A stretch of 64,000 nucleotides of DNA from Saccharopolyspora soli. Its GTDB lineage: Bacteria; Actinomycetota; Actinomycetes; Mycobacteriales; Pseudonocardiaceae. The DNA is taken from the NCBI RefSeq assembly GCF_022678645.1, contig NZ_JALBWV010000012.1, positions 62,001-126,000 on the forward strand, in the 5' to 3' direction. Positions 1 through 9,872 of this stretch are shown here, piece by piece; positions within the stretch are counted from its first letter, which is position 1, and each line of letters begins with the position of its first letter. Position numbers and translations under genes: made by a program. The notes below the pieces were generated by a model, which worked only from the letters and a program-made list of their open reading frames with translations, searched no databases and was not told the DNA's origin.

Positions 1-78
1 GCGCAACTGGCGACGGTCGTAGATGAAACTGACCGTGAACACGAGGAAAAGCATCCCGGCTGGGATGTAGAAAAGCAT
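1..78 (-). CDS. Start of a small membrane protein, cut by the left edge
   Basis: The minus strand reads from an ATG at 78 to the window edge without a stop. It gives 26 residues that open MLFYIPAGM and continue as a mostly hydrophobic segment (one probable membrane helix) before a charged D-R-R. The codons favour G/C at the third position, as in the neighbours. No clear ribosome binding site is visible upstream, and a second in-frame ATG lies at 54. It is separated from the gentisate operon by a hairpin. I do not recognise a family. It could be a chance open frame. Confidence 0.3.
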   Translation of the reverse strand, partial: MLFYIPAGMLFLVFTVSFIYDRRQLR

Positions 79-119
79 GCCCGGCAGGCTATCCGACCAC
101 CCGTGGCGGCTTTCGGATA

Positions 120-142
120 CCAGGCGAGGCGCACTCGCCTGG
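120..142 (-). terminator. Hairpin downstream of the gentisate operon
   Basis: CCAGGCGAG (120-128) and CTCGCCTGG (134-142) form a perfect 9-bp inverted repeat around a 5-base loop, 62 bases past the stop of the last gentisate gene. There is no T-tract, which is usual for actinomycete terminators. Confidence 0.5.
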
Positions 143-204
143 CTCCGATTCGCCCGAAACCCTCGCCAAGTCCGGTCTCGCGGGCGCGTGTCGACAGTCG
201 GGAA

Positions 205-915
205 CTACAGCCAGCGGCCCAGTTCCGGTAGTTCGCCCCCATCGGCCTTGAGGTCGCCGACTCCCCTACCGGACACCCAGCGGGCGAGGTCCACGCTGGA
301 ACCCCGCACCACGCGGGGCTTCTCGCCGTCGATGTCGACCCGGTACTCGGCGTCGCGGTCGTCCGGGCGCAGCAGCAGGGCCGGACCCTGCCCCTTGCGG
401 TGCCACAGGCTGATGATGTCGGCCAGCAGGGCATCGACGAAATCCGGTGGGAAATCGACGAAACTACCGCCGTTGCCGAGGTCGACCGCGTGGATCCACA
501 CCTCGCGGGCCCGCAACCACGGCGTCTCGGTGGCTGGCACCAGGCGCCCCTGCGCGGTGCGGACCTCGGCGTTCCAGCGATCTTCGGGCAGATCCCGCCA
601 ACTGACGTCCAGGTGCGCCGCCGCGTGCTCGGCGAGCGCCCGGAGGGCGGACACGCTGAGCGTGGCCCCTTCCTCGATCTCCGCCGCACGTGCCTGCGGC
701 GAGCTGTACATCGGGTTCTCCACGCCGGTTTCGGCCCAGTCGACCAGCCGCGCGATGGCTCGCGCGTTGTAGCCGACATGGGCCACCAGGTGCCGCCGGG
801 TCCAGCCCGGCAGCGCGGTGGGGGTGTCGAATTCGGCGTCCGGAAGTTCGTTCAGCTTGCGGGCGAAGTACGCGCTGCCGCGCCGCGCCCACAGCAGCCG
901 CTGCGCGAGGCTCAC
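205..915 (-). CDS. Maleylpyruvate isomerase, mycothiol-dependent type
   Basis: A 236-residue protein of the DinB-like mycothiol-dependent maleylpyruvate isomerase family. It is expected to isomerise maleylpyruvate to fumarylpyruvate in the gentisate pathway. The N-terminal helical bundle carries a histidine cluster at residues 42 and 46 (RRHLVAH) and a later WIHAVDLG with His142, which fits the metal-binding triad of the family. The GTG start at 915 overlaps the stop of the upstream hydrolase in a GTGA, so I chose it over the longer open frame that runs back to 1527. It is the last gene of a four-gene operon (transporter, dioxygenase, hydrolase, isomerase). The use of mycothiol is a family inference and fits an actinomycete. 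Confidence 0.88.
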   Translation of the reverse strand: MSLAQRLLWARRGSAYFARKLNELPDAEFDTPTALPGWTRRHLVAHVGYNARAIARLVDWAETGVENPMYSSPQARAAEIEEGATLSVSALRALAEHAAAHLDVSWRDLPEDRWNAEVRTAQGRLVPATETPWLRAREVWIHAVDLGNGGSFVDFPPDFVDALLADIISLWHRKGQGPALLLRPDDRDAEYRVDIDGEKPRVVRGSSVDLARWVSGRGVGDLKADGGELPELGRWL

Positions 916-1730
916 GACGGTTCCCGCACGGTGTTGACCAGTTCGCCGAGCCCGTCGATGCGGGTCACCAGCTTGCTGCCCGCGGCCAGGTAGCGGGGTG
1001 GTTTCCGGGCGTGCCCGACGCCGCCGGGAGTACCGGTGGCGATCACGTCGCCGGGGTTGAGCGTGACGATCTCGGAGATGTAGGAGACCAGGTGCACCGG
1101 GTCGAAGAGCAGGTCGCTGACGTTGGACCGCTGCATGACCTCCCCATCGACCTCGGTGACGATCTCCGCGTCGAGCGCGAACTCGTCGGGTGTCACCAGG
1201 TACGGCCCGAATGGCGTGGTGGCCTCGAAGGTCTTGCCCTGCAACCACTGCTTGGTCCGGTACTGGTAGTCGCGCACCGTGACGTCGTTGAGCACCGCAT
1301 AACCGGCGATCGCCGCCTCGGCAGCCGCGCGGTCGGCGCCGCGCACCCGCGAGCCGACCACGACCGCCAGCTCGGCCTCCCAGTCGAGCGCTTCGGAGAC
1401 CTTGGGCAGCTCGATTTGGTCGTTCGGGCCGATCAGCGCTTCCGAGAACTTGGCGAACAGCGTCGGGTAATCCGGCAGCTCGCGTCCCATCTCCAGGATG
1501 TGGTTGCGGTAGTTGAGCCCGACGCACACGATCTTCCCAGGATCGGGCACCACCGGCGCGAGGTCCACATCGGACAGCCGGTGCCGGGCGCCATCAGCCG
1601 ACGCGGCGGTCTGCCACTGGTCCTGCCGCAGCAGGGCGCCGACATCGGCTGCGGCGAGCGCCACCGCCTCGTCACCCTCGATGCGAGCGGCGGTGGTCGT
1701 GCCACCGAGGCGCAGCGTGGCCAGCTTCAT
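912..1730 (-). CDS. Fumarylpyruvate hydrolase (FAH family)
   Basis: A 272-residue fumarylacetoacetate-hydrolase-fold protein. It is expected to cleave fumarylpyruvate to fumarate and pyruvate, the last gentisate step. The CVGLNYRNH motif (about residues 69-77) opens the FAH domain. Metal ligands Glu118, Glu120 and Asp149 are in place (DWEAELAV, NDVTVRD), with Lys166 in QGKTFEA and the GTPGGVG loop near the end. Its ATG overlaps the dioxygenase stop (ATGA) and its own stop overlaps the isomerase GTG, so the three enzymes are translationally coupled. FAH family members cannot be told apart by motif alone. The neighbours fix the substrate. Confidence 0.9.
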   Translation of the reverse strand: MKLATLRLGGTTTAARIEGDEAVALAAADVGALLRQDQWQTAASADGARHRLSDVDLAPVVPDPGKIVCVGLNYRNHILEMGRELPDYPTLFAKFSEALIGPNDQIELPKVSEALDWEAELAVVVGSRVRGADRAAAEAAIAGYAVLNDVTVRDYQYRTKQWLQGKTFEATTPFGPYLVTPDEFALDAEIVTEVDGEVMQRSNVSDLLFDPVHLVSYISEIVTLNPGDVIATGTPGGVGHARKPPRYLAAGSKLVTRIDGLGELVNTVREPS

Positions 1731-2803
1731 CGTTCACCTTCCTCGACGAGCACGCGGGACTGGTTGAGCCGTTCGAAGATCGGCTGGTCGGAGAAGCGGA
1801 ACAGGTCGAACCCGCCTTCGGAACGCAGCGACCACTTGGACCAGGACGGCACGACGAACAGGTCACCGGTCGACACGTGGTGCTCGGTGCCGTCGAGCAC
1901 CACCTCGCCGTCGCCTTCGAACACCTGCCACACCGCGGAGCCGACCTCCCGGCGCGGGCGGGTCCACGCCCCGGCGCGCAGCCGGTGGAACTCGGCGCGG
2001 ATCGTCGACATCACGTCGCCGCCGGTGGTCGGGTTGCTGTAGCGCACCGCGGCGTGGCCCGGCTCGACGGTCGCCGGTTGGCCCTCGTCCTCCAGCGCGA
2101 GCTGTTCGCGCAGGGCCGCGTCGGTGTGCTCCCAGCGGTACGCGGCGATCGGTGAGTTCGGCAGATCGTCCAAACCGGACAGCGGGCGCAGGCCGGGGTG
2201 CGCCCACAGCCGCTCGGAGCGCGAGATGTGCGGCGTGGCCGGGTCGGTGACCTGTTCCGAGCCGAATTCGAAGAAGCCCGTGTCGGTGTAGTGCACGAAC
2301 GGGATGTCCAGCCCGTCGATCCAGGCCATCGGCCGGTCGGTTTCGTTGTGGTGGCCGTGGAAGTTCCAGCCCGGCGTGAGCAGGAAGTCACCGCGGCGCA
2401 TCGCCACCGGGTCACCGTTGACGACGGTCCACACGCCCTCGCCCTCGACCACGAACCGGAAGGCGTTCTGGCTGTGCCGGTGCTCCGGGGCCACCTCCTG
2501 GGGCCCGAGGTACTGGATCGCCGCCCACAGCGTCGGGCTCGCGTGCGGCACGCCGCCCAGACCGGGGTTGGCCAGCGCGATCGCCCGGCGCTCGCCACCG
2601 CGGCCGACGGGGACCAGGTCACCCGCGCGCTGCGCCAGCGGGTAGAGCGTCGACCAGCGCCACACGTGCGGCACGGCCTTCGGGGTCGGCTGCATCGGCA
2701 TGAGGTCGTCGCGCTGCGTCCACAGCGGGTTCAGGTTCTCCGCCGCGAAGTCCGCGTAGAGTTGGGCGAGCGCGGCTTCCTGCTGGGTGTCAAGCGAAGT
2801 CAT
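1727..2803 (-). CDS. Gentisate 1,2-dioxygenase
   Basis: A 358-residue double-cupin protein that opens gentisate to maleylpyruvate using Fe(II) and oxygen. The first cupin carries PEHRHSQNAFRF with His108 and His110, and NFHGHHN with His149, the usual iron triad. A second, degenerate cupin occupies roughly residues 250-345. I chose the ATG at 2803 because GGGGAG lies about 8 bases upstream; an in-frame start at 2848 has no such signal. The 77-bp gap to the transporter gene holds an IclR-like operator at 2863-2879, so this enzyme block may have its own promoter as well as readthrough. Confidence 0.92.
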   Translation of the reverse strand: MTSLDTQQEAALAQLYADFAAENLNPLWTQRDDLMPMQPTPKAVPHVWRWSTLYPLAQRAGDLVPVGRGGERRAIALANPGLGGVPHASPTLWAAIQYLGPQEVAPEHRHSQNAFRFVVEGEGVWTVVNGDPVAMRRGDFLLTPGWNFHGHHNETDRPMAWIDGLDIPFVHYTDTGFFEFGSEQVTDPATPHISRSERLWAHPGLRPLSGLDDLPNSPIAAYRWEHTDAALREQLALEDEGQPATVEPGHAAVRYSNPTTGGDVMSTIRAEFHRLRAGAWTRPRREVGSAVWQVFEGDGEVVLDGTEHHVSTGDLFVVPSWSKWSLRSEGGFDLFRFSDQPIFERLNQSRVLVEEGER

Positions 2804-2862
2804 TTCCGTTCTCCCCTCGAATACCGTCGATATTTCCAAACTGTTCACTGGTGCGGAACCAG

Positions 2863-2879
2863 ATTCTTATATGCAGAAC
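2863..2879. promoter_or_regulatory. IclR-like operator upstream of gentisate dioxygenase
   Basis: ATTCT-TATATGC-AGAAC has the same ATTCT-N7-AGAA layout as the perfect palindrome at 4232-4250. It lies 60 bp before the dioxygenase ATG, inside the short gap after the transporter gene. Assignment to the neighbouring IclR protein is inference. Confidence 0.5.
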
Positions 2880-2880
2880 A

Positions 2881-4191
2881 TCAGTTGGCGTCCGCCACCG
2901 GCAGGGGTTCGTCCGCGGCGGTTCGGCTGCGCGCCGAACGCGGGCACAGCCACAGCACCGCACCCGCCACGGCGGCGGCCACCGCGAAGGCGAGGAAGTT
3001 CGACCCGACCCCCAGGCCCGCGGCCAGCAGCAGCCCACCCACCTGCGGGGCGGCGACGGCGCCGATGCGACCGACACCGAGCGCCCAGCCCAAGGCGGTG
3101 CCCCGCAGCCGCGCCGGGTAGTAGTTCGCGACCGCGGCGATGACCAGGCATTGGGTGCCGTGCGTGCCGACTCCGGCCAGCACGAGCAGGGCGTAGGTGA
3201 CCACGTTCGGCGGATGCGCCAGCAGTCCTGCCAAGCCCAGTGCGGCGACCAGCGCCGCCACCACGCCGGTGCGCATCGGACCGAACCGGTCGCCCGCCCA
3301 CGCGGTCAGCAGCGAGCCGACGACCGCGCCCAGGTTCAACGCCAGCAGGAAGCTCAACGACGAACCGAGGTTGAACCCGGACTCCCGCATCAGCTGCGGC
3401 AGCCAGGTGCCCAAGCCGTACCAGGCGAACAGGATCGCCAACGTGGCCAGGGCGAACAGCACCGTGGCGGCGGCGTAGGACCGGGAGAACAACCCCGGCA
3501 GGTCGTCGGGCTCATCGAGCGATTCGTCCACGGTGGTCCCGAACCGGCGGTCCACCTCGGCCGCGCGCTCGTGGTCACCGCGAGCCCGGTGGTACGCCGC
3601 GGTTTCCGGCAGGAGCCGCCAGCACAGCGGCAGCACCACGACCACGCAGATCGCCGCGACGCCGAACATGCTCGGCCAGCCCCAGGCCGGGATCATCCAG
3701 ATCCCCAACACCGCCGCCGCGCTCCCGCCGATCGGGACACCGGACATCATCAGCGTCGACACCAGGGCCCGTCGGTGCCGGGGGACGAACTCGGCGGCCA
3801 GCGCGTTCGCCGACGGCACCAGCCCGCCGAGGCCGAGCCCGGCGAGGAACCGGAACGCACCGAACGACGTGGGATCCCACGCCACCGCGCAGAGCACGGT
3901 GAACACCGAGAACCAGCCGGTGCACAGCAGAACCGCGCGGCGCCTGCCGATCCGGTCCGACAGCACCCCGGCGGCCAGCGCGCCCACCAACATTCCGGCG
4001 AAGGCCAGGCTGCCCAGCAGGCCAGCGACGCCAGGTGTCAGGCCCCAGCCCGGCTCGTGCAGCAGTTCCGGCAGCACGGTGCCGTAGACGATCAGGTCGT
4101 AGCCGTCGAAGACGACGGTGATCCAGCAGAGGGCGACGACGAGAACCGCGGCCCGACCTGACCGGGCCGGGCGCACTCCGGTGTGCGACAT
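2881..4191 (-). CDS. MFS importer, aromatic acid:H+ symporter type
   Basis: A 436-residue, 12-helix major facilitator protein. Helix 1 carries the D-G-Y-D motif (residues 29-32, VVFDGYDLIVYG) diagnostic of the aromatic acid:proton symporter branch (PcaK, BenK and gentisate/hydroxybenzoate carriers). The loop 2-3 motif A reads GVLSDRIGRRR at about residues 75-85. The likely substrate is 3-hydroxybenzoate or gentisate, given the operon. The ATG at 4191 has GTGTGGGG just upstream; an ATG four codons earlier (4203) is also possible. The gene heads the catabolic operon and has a perfect palindromic operator 41 bp before its start. Confidence 0.85.
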   Translation of the reverse strand: MSHTGVRPARSGRAAVLVVALCWITVVFDGYDLIVYGTVLPELLHEPGWGLTPGVAGLLGSLAFAGMLVGALAAGVLSDRIGRRRAVLLCTGWFSVFTVLCAVAWDPTSFGAFRFLAGLGLGGLVPSANALAAEFVPRHRRALVSTLMMSGVPIGGSAAAVLGIWMIPAWGWPSMFGVAAICVVVVLPLCWRLLPETAAYHRARGDHERAAEVDRRFGTTVDESLDEPDDLPGLFSRSYAAATVLFALATLAILFAWYGLGTWLPQLMRESGFNLGSSLSFLLALNLGAVVGSLLTAWAGDRFGPMRTGVVAALVAALGLAGLLAHPPNVVTYALLVLAGVGTHGTQCLVIAAVANYYPARLRGTALGWALGVGRIGAVAAPQVGGLLLAAGLGVGSNFLAFAVAAAVAGAVLWLCPRSARSRTAADEPLPVADAN

Positions 4192-4231
4192 GCCCCACAC
4201 CATAGGGCCGGGATTCCGCCATATCGGCCAG

Positions 4232-4250
4232 CATTCTGCTATCCAGAATG
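4232..4250. promoter_or_regulatory. Perfect palindromic operator upstream of the importer
   Basis: CATTCTG-CTATC-CAGAATG is a perfect 7-5-7 inverted repeat in the 160-bp gap between iclR and the importer gene. It is the best of three related sites in this locus. Confidence 0.6.
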
Positions 4251-4351
4251 CGTCGACCCGATCGGCGTACCCCCACATCTGGACTCCAGCCCAGTCGCAC
4301 CTCGGTGCCTGCCTGCTGCGGCCGTCGAAGCGCGTTGCACTTCGACGGCCG

Positions 4352-5119
4352 CTAGAGCTCGGGCAGGGCCCGGACGTCGGTCTCGGCGCGGGCCACCGCG
4401 GCTCGCAATTCCCGCGCCAGAACGGGAATCTGCTTGGGGTCGAACCGCGCCGACGGCGCGGCGACCGACAGCGCACCGACCGCCAGCCCGGTCGAGTCGT
4501 GCACGCACATGCCGATGGCCGAGACACCGTCCTCGGTCTTCTCCCGGTTGACCGCGTAACCCGTCTCCCGGACCGCCTTGAGTTCGCGCAACAGGGTCTT
4601 CCACTCCCGGTCCGGGAGTTGCCGATCCGCCTCGCCCGGCCGGTAGAGCTGTTCCAGCTGGGCGCGCTCCAACTCGGCCAGCAGCGCCTTTCCCCCGGAG
4701 GACAGGTGCGCGGGCAGGATCGTTCCCCGCCGGTCTCCGACGTGCAGGATCTGCGTCGACTCGACGCTGGCCAGGAACCGCGTCTGGGTGCCCACCCGCA
4801 CCATCAGGTTCACCGTCTCCTGCACCCGCTCGCACAACGCGTCCATGTGCGGGTACAGCGCCTTGCGCAGTTGCTGGTTCGGATGTCCCGCCACCTGGTT
4901 GGCGGCCATCGCCGGGCCGGGCACGTAGGTTCGCCGGTCGTCCTGGATCGCGAAGTCCCGGTACACCAACATCGACAGCAGCCGGTGGGCGGTGGACCGG
5001 GCGATGCCGAGCTCTTCGGCCGCCTCGCTGACCCGCAGCCCGCCCTGGTCGCGAAGCATCTGCAGGAGCAACAGCGCGTTGTCGACCGAGGTCAGCGCAT
5101 AGGACGGTTTGTTCTTCAT
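4352..5119 (-). CDS. IclR-family regulator of the gentisate genes
   Basis: A 255-residue IclR-type protein. An N-terminal winged helix-turn-helix (about residues 8-70, with SEAAEELGIARSTAHRLLSML) is followed by the effector-binding domain, which includes the family's LSSGGKALLA and the GYAVNREKTEDGVSAIG stretch. Clear ATG at 5119. It is transcribed divergently from the hydroxylase and towards the importer operon, so it is well placed to control both. Whether it represses or activates, and its effector (3-hydroxybenzoate or gentisate), cannot be read from the sequence. The ATTCT-N7-GAA sites nearby are its probable operators. Confidence 0.9.
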   Translation of the reverse strand: MKNKPSYALTSVDNALLLLQMLRDQGGLRVSEAAEELGIARSTAHRLLSMLVYRDFAIQDDRRTYVPGPAMAANQVAGHPNQQLRKALYPHMDALCERVQETVNLMVRVGTQTRFLASVESTQILHVGDRRGTILPAHLSSGGKALLAELERAQLEQLYRPGEADRQLPDREWKTLLRELKAVRETGYAVNREKTEDGVSAIGMCVHDSTGLAVGALSVAAPSARFDPKQIPVLARELRAAVARAETDVRALPEL

Positions 5120-5130
5120 GCTGGAATTCT

Positions 5131-5147
5131 ATTCTTCTACCTCGAAC
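5131..5147. promoter_or_regulatory. IclR-like operator between iclR and the hydroxylase
   Basis: ATTCT-TCTACCT-CGAAC matches the other two sites with one changed base in the right half (CGAAC for AGAAC). It lies in the 93-bp divergent gap, 12 bp from the iclR ATG. Confidence 0.4.
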
Positions 5148-5212
5148 GAGTCGTTAACGTCTGGTCGCTCCCCAACGCACGAGCCCGTTCAACGCAGAAG
5201 GGAATCCGCACG

Positions 5213-6400
5213 ATGAGCAGCAATCGAGCAGTTGACCGGCAGGACGTGGTCGTGGTGGGCGGCGGCATCGGCGGGCTGGCCGCCGCGCTCGCCCTGCGCC
5301 TGCAAGGCCAGTCGGTGCGGCTGCTGGAGCGCGCCGCCGAGTTCGGCGAGGTCGGTGCCGGTCTCCAGCTCGCGCCCAACGCCACCCGCATCCTCCGCGA
5401 GTGGGGTGTGCTGGATCAGGTGCTCGCCGCCGGAGTCGAACCGCATCGCCTGGTGCTGCGCGACGCGGTCAGCGGCGACGAGCTCACCCACCTCGACCTC
5501 GACGACGAGTTCCGCACCCGCTTCGGCGCCCCGTACGTCGTCGTGCACCGCAGCGATCTGCACCGCATCCTCGTCGATGCCTGCCGCGACGCCGGTGTGC
5601 TGCTGGAAACCAACTGCCACGTCGAGCGCGTCGAAAGCACCGACGACACCGCGTTCACCTACTGCGCTGGTGGTCGCGTGCTCGAAAGCCACGTCGCGCT
5701 CGGTGTTGACGGCCTGAACTCCACGCTCCGGGACGGCATCGTCGGCGACCAGCCGGTCGCCTCCGGCTACGTGGCCTACCGCGGTGCCGTCGCAGTCGAG
5801 GAGATGCCCGCCGAGGTGAACCTGGACGAGGTGGTCGCCTGGATCGGACCGACCTGCCACCTGGTGCAGTACGCCCTCCGGCAGCGCCAGATGGTCAACC
5901 AGGTCGCGGTGTTCCGCAGCCCCGCCTTCGACCGCGGCGAATCCGACTGGGGCGGGCCGGAGGAGCTCGACGACGCGTTCCGGAACTGCTGCGAGCCGGT
6001 GCGCAACGGGCTGGCCTCGCTGTGGCGGGATCGCCGCTGGCAGATGCACGACCGCGAACCGGTCGACAACTGGATCAGCGGTCGCCTGCTGCTGCTCGGC
6101 GACGCCGCGCACCCGGTTCTGCAGTACCTGGCCCAGGGCGCCTGCCAGGCGCTGGAGGACGCCGCCACGATCGCTCGCGAAGCCAGCGAGCACAACAACG
6201 ACTGGCCCACAGCGCTGCAAGCGACCCAACAGGCCCGCATCCCGCGAACCGCGCGCGTGCAACGCAACGCGCGCACCTGGGGCGACATCTGGCACATCGA
6301 CGGCGTGGGACGCCTGCTGCGCAACGAACTCCTCACCAACCGCGACCCCCACGACTACACCCACATCGACTGGCTCTACACCGCGCGCGAGACGGAGTGA
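5213..6400 (+). CDS. FAD monooxygenase, probable 3-hydroxybenzoate 6-hydroxylase
   Basis: A 395-residue class A flavoprotein hydroxylase. It has the FAD dinucleotide motif GGGIGG (about residues 16-21) and the second FAD/NADH motif GDAAHP near residue 300 (LLLLGDAAHPVLQYLAQGACQALED). Because every gentisate enzyme is next door, the most economical role is para-hydroxylation of 3-hydroxybenzoate to gentisate. Salicylate 1-hydroxylase relatives share this fold but would make catechol, for which no genes are seen. The ATG at 5213 has AGAAGGGAA upstream; the longer open frame back to 4118 crosses the iclR gene and is rejected. The TGA stop is the start of a long palindrome. Confidence 0.85.
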   Translation: MSSNRAVDRQDVVVVGGGIGGLAAALALRLQGQSVRLLERAAEFGEVGAGLQLAPNATRILREWGVLDQVLAAGVEPHRLVLRDAVSGDELTHLDLDDEFRTRFGAPYVVVHRSDLHRILVDACRDAGVLLETNCHVERVESTDDTAFTYCAGGRVLESHVALGVDGLNSTLRDGIVGDQPVASGYVAYRGAVAVEEMPAEVNLDEVVAWIGPTCHLVQYALRQRQMVNQVAVFRSPAFDRGESDWGGPEELDDAFRNCCEPVRNGLASLWRDRRWQMHDREPVDNWISGRLLLLGDAAHPVLQYLAQGACQALEDAATIAREASEHNNDWPTALQATQQARIPRTARVQRNARTWGDIWHIDGVGRLLRNELLTNRDPHDYTHIDWLYTARETE

Positions 6401-6445
6401 AGGGCACCTTTGACCGGCATACCCGGTCGAAGGTGCCCTTCACTC
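6395..6445 (+). terminator. Family-A palindrome (GAGTGAAGGGCACC), terminator
   Basis: Arms 6395-6417 and 6423-6445 pair over 23 bases with one mismatch. The hydroxylase TGA (6398-6400) is part of the left arm. Five related copies occur in the window, always near gene ends. Confidence 0.75.
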
Positions 6446-6458
6446 CTCACCTGAACGG

Positions 6459-6503
6459 GTCGTGGGTGGACAACCGGGTTGGCGGCCGGTTGCGCACTCA
6501 CGA
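6459..6503 (-). terminator. Family-B palindrome (GTCGTG...CACGAC) at the end of dnaK
   Basis: The left arm begins GTCGTGGGTGGACAACCGG and the right arm reads CCGGTTGCGCACTCACGAC, with a couple of mismatches. It abuts the dnaK stop at 6505 and, with the family-A hairpin, separates two convergent genes. Confidence 0.65.
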
Positions 6504-6504
6504 C

Positions 6505-8346
<1,842 letters not shown>

Positions 8347-8522
8347 CACGCACTCCTCTCCGACTCGCGGACCGAGCCTTGCGAGGCCGACACCTTTCAG
8401 TATGGGAACCCCCCACCAGCGCGTCCACCTGGGCAAAGCCGCTCGTCAGAGGCGTGCGCACGGTTACGACAACAACGTTGTCCCCAACCGCAACACCAGC
8501 CCCACTACTGGCGGCCGCCAGG

Positions 8523-9632
8523 TCAGGAGCGGTCGAGCGCTTCGAGGGTTGGGACCAGTTCGTCCGGGCCGGGCATGGCGGCGATCTCCGCTTGGACTTC
8601 GGTCGCTGCCGATGCCAGGGCGTCGTCGGTGATCAGCCGGTTCAGGTCGACCGCGGTGATCCGCTTGGCCGGGACCGAGAGGCCCGCGCCGCGCGCCGCC
8701 ACCAGCTGGGCGTTGTGCTTCCGGTCGCCCGCTCCGGGTGTCACCAGTTGTGGGAGGCCCGCCGCGAGGGCGCCGAAGACGCTGCCCGCTCCGCCGTGGT
8801 GCACCACCGCCGCGCAGGTCGGCAGGACGTCGTTGATCGGGACCCAGTCGACCGTTCGGACGTTCTCCGGCAGCTCCCGGCTCGCCGTCTTGTTGTCCGG
8901 GCGCACCAGCACCACTTCCGCGTCGACCTCCGGCGCTGCCGCGACAACAGCCGCCATCGGGTTCTCCCCAGCGCCGTTGACCGTGCTGCGGCTGACCAAG
9001 ATCCGGGGCCGCGCAGGCCGTTCCGCCAACCAGTCGGGCGCCGCGCCCCCACCGCTGAACGGCTCGCACCGCATGGGCAACCCTTCGCGCGCGCCGACCA
9101 CGCTCGGCGGCGCGATGGTCAACGTCGTCGCGGCAGACGGCAATGCGTCCACGCCGTACCGCCCCAGGGTTCCGGCGAAGCGGGTTGCGGCAAGCAATTC
9201 CGGGCCGTTGAACAGCGAGTTCTCGTGCAGCACCAGGGGAACGCCACGGCGTGCCGCAGCCAGTGCGCCGGACGCGGCGAGTGGTTCGCAGATGACCAGA
9301 TCGGGCTGCCACCGGTCAGCCAGCGCTACCACACCATCGGCCATTTCGTCGTTCACCGCACCGAAAATGCGCGACACTCCCCGGAGTCCGCCGTCACCGG
9401 CGATTTCGGCACGGGCTACCAGCGGATGGCGCATCATGATCCGCCGCGCGATCCGGCCGAAGTCGAAGCCCGGCGCGACGTCCTCGACCTCGATCTCGTT
9501 CCCCCGCGCCGCAAGCGCGTCCCCGGCCGATGCCGCCAGCACATCATGACCCACGTCGCGCAGCGCTCGCGCCAACGGAATCAACGGGAACAGGTGCCCG
9601 AGCAACGGAGCCGACACAACGAGAATCCGCAT
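8523..9632 (-). CDS. Family-1 (UGT/MGT-like) glycosyltransferase
   Basis: A 369-residue GT-B protein of the macrolide/antibiotic glycosyltransferase type. The N-terminal acceptor half starts MRILVVSAPLLGHLFPLIPLA, with the HLFP motif. The C-terminal nucleotide-sugar half has the signature VDWVPINDVLPTCAAVVHHGGAGS and the following GLPQLVTPGAGDRKHNAQ. The acceptor is unknown, and sterols or natural products are both possible. It stands alone, 176 bp upstream of dnaK on the same strand, with no recognisable partner genes. The ATG at 9632 lacks a strong ribosome binding site. Confidence 0.8.
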   Translation of the reverse strand: MRILVVSAPLLGHLFPLIPLARALRDVGHDVLAASAGDALAARGNEIEVEDVAPGFDFGRIARRIMMRHPLVARAEIAGDGGLRGVSRIFGAVNDEMADGVVALADRWQPDLVICEPLAASGALAAARRGVPLVLHENSLFNGPELLAATRFAGTLGRYGVDALPSAATTLTIAPPSVVGAREGLPMRCEPFSGGGAAPDWLAERPARPRILVSRSTVNGAGENPMAAVVAAAPEVDAEVVLVRPDNKTASRELPENVRTVDWVPINDVLPTCAAVVHHGGAGSVFGALAAGLPQLVTPGAGDRKHNAQLVAARGAGLSVPAKRITAVDLNRLITDDALASAATEVQAEIAAMPGPDELVPTLEALDRS

Positions 9633-9688
9633 GACGGCACATTAGACGGTGCGCGGATTGGTTTGCGTGGCGGTGCGAGTAGCGGAAC

Positions 9689-9775
9689 CTCAGAGGCATT
9701 CTCGACTCCGGGATCCCCGACTTACGTATGACCAATACGCGGCGTCGAGGCTGTCCTCGCGAGAATGCCTCTGAG
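9689..9775. repeat. Long inverted repeat between glycosyltransferase and mce4F
   Basis: CTCAGAGGCATTCTCG (9689-9704) is exactly complementary to CGAGAATGCCTCTGAG (9760-9775), a 16-bp perfect stem with a 55-base loop. It lies in the 240-bp gap 9633-9872, which otherwise shows no gene. The repeat could end the mce4 transcript or be a relic of a small mobile element. Confidence 0.6.
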
Positions 9776-9872
9776 AACCCGCGGCGGTGCCAGCTGCGAG
9801 AGCGGAAGGAAGCGGCTGACGCCGATTGCCTGACGACCATTCCCGTCACACCCAACCCGCGCGAGTTCTTAC

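Noticed and set aside
690..4161. Long plus-strand frames opposite the gentisate operon
   Set aside because: They mirror the minus-strand enzymes, which have intact motifs, overlapping starts and ribosome sites.
8347..8522. HspR/HAIR or CIRCE-type heat-shock operator upstream of dnaK
   Set aside because: I looked for the CTTGAGT-N7-ACTCAAG and CIRCE inverted repeats and saw neither.
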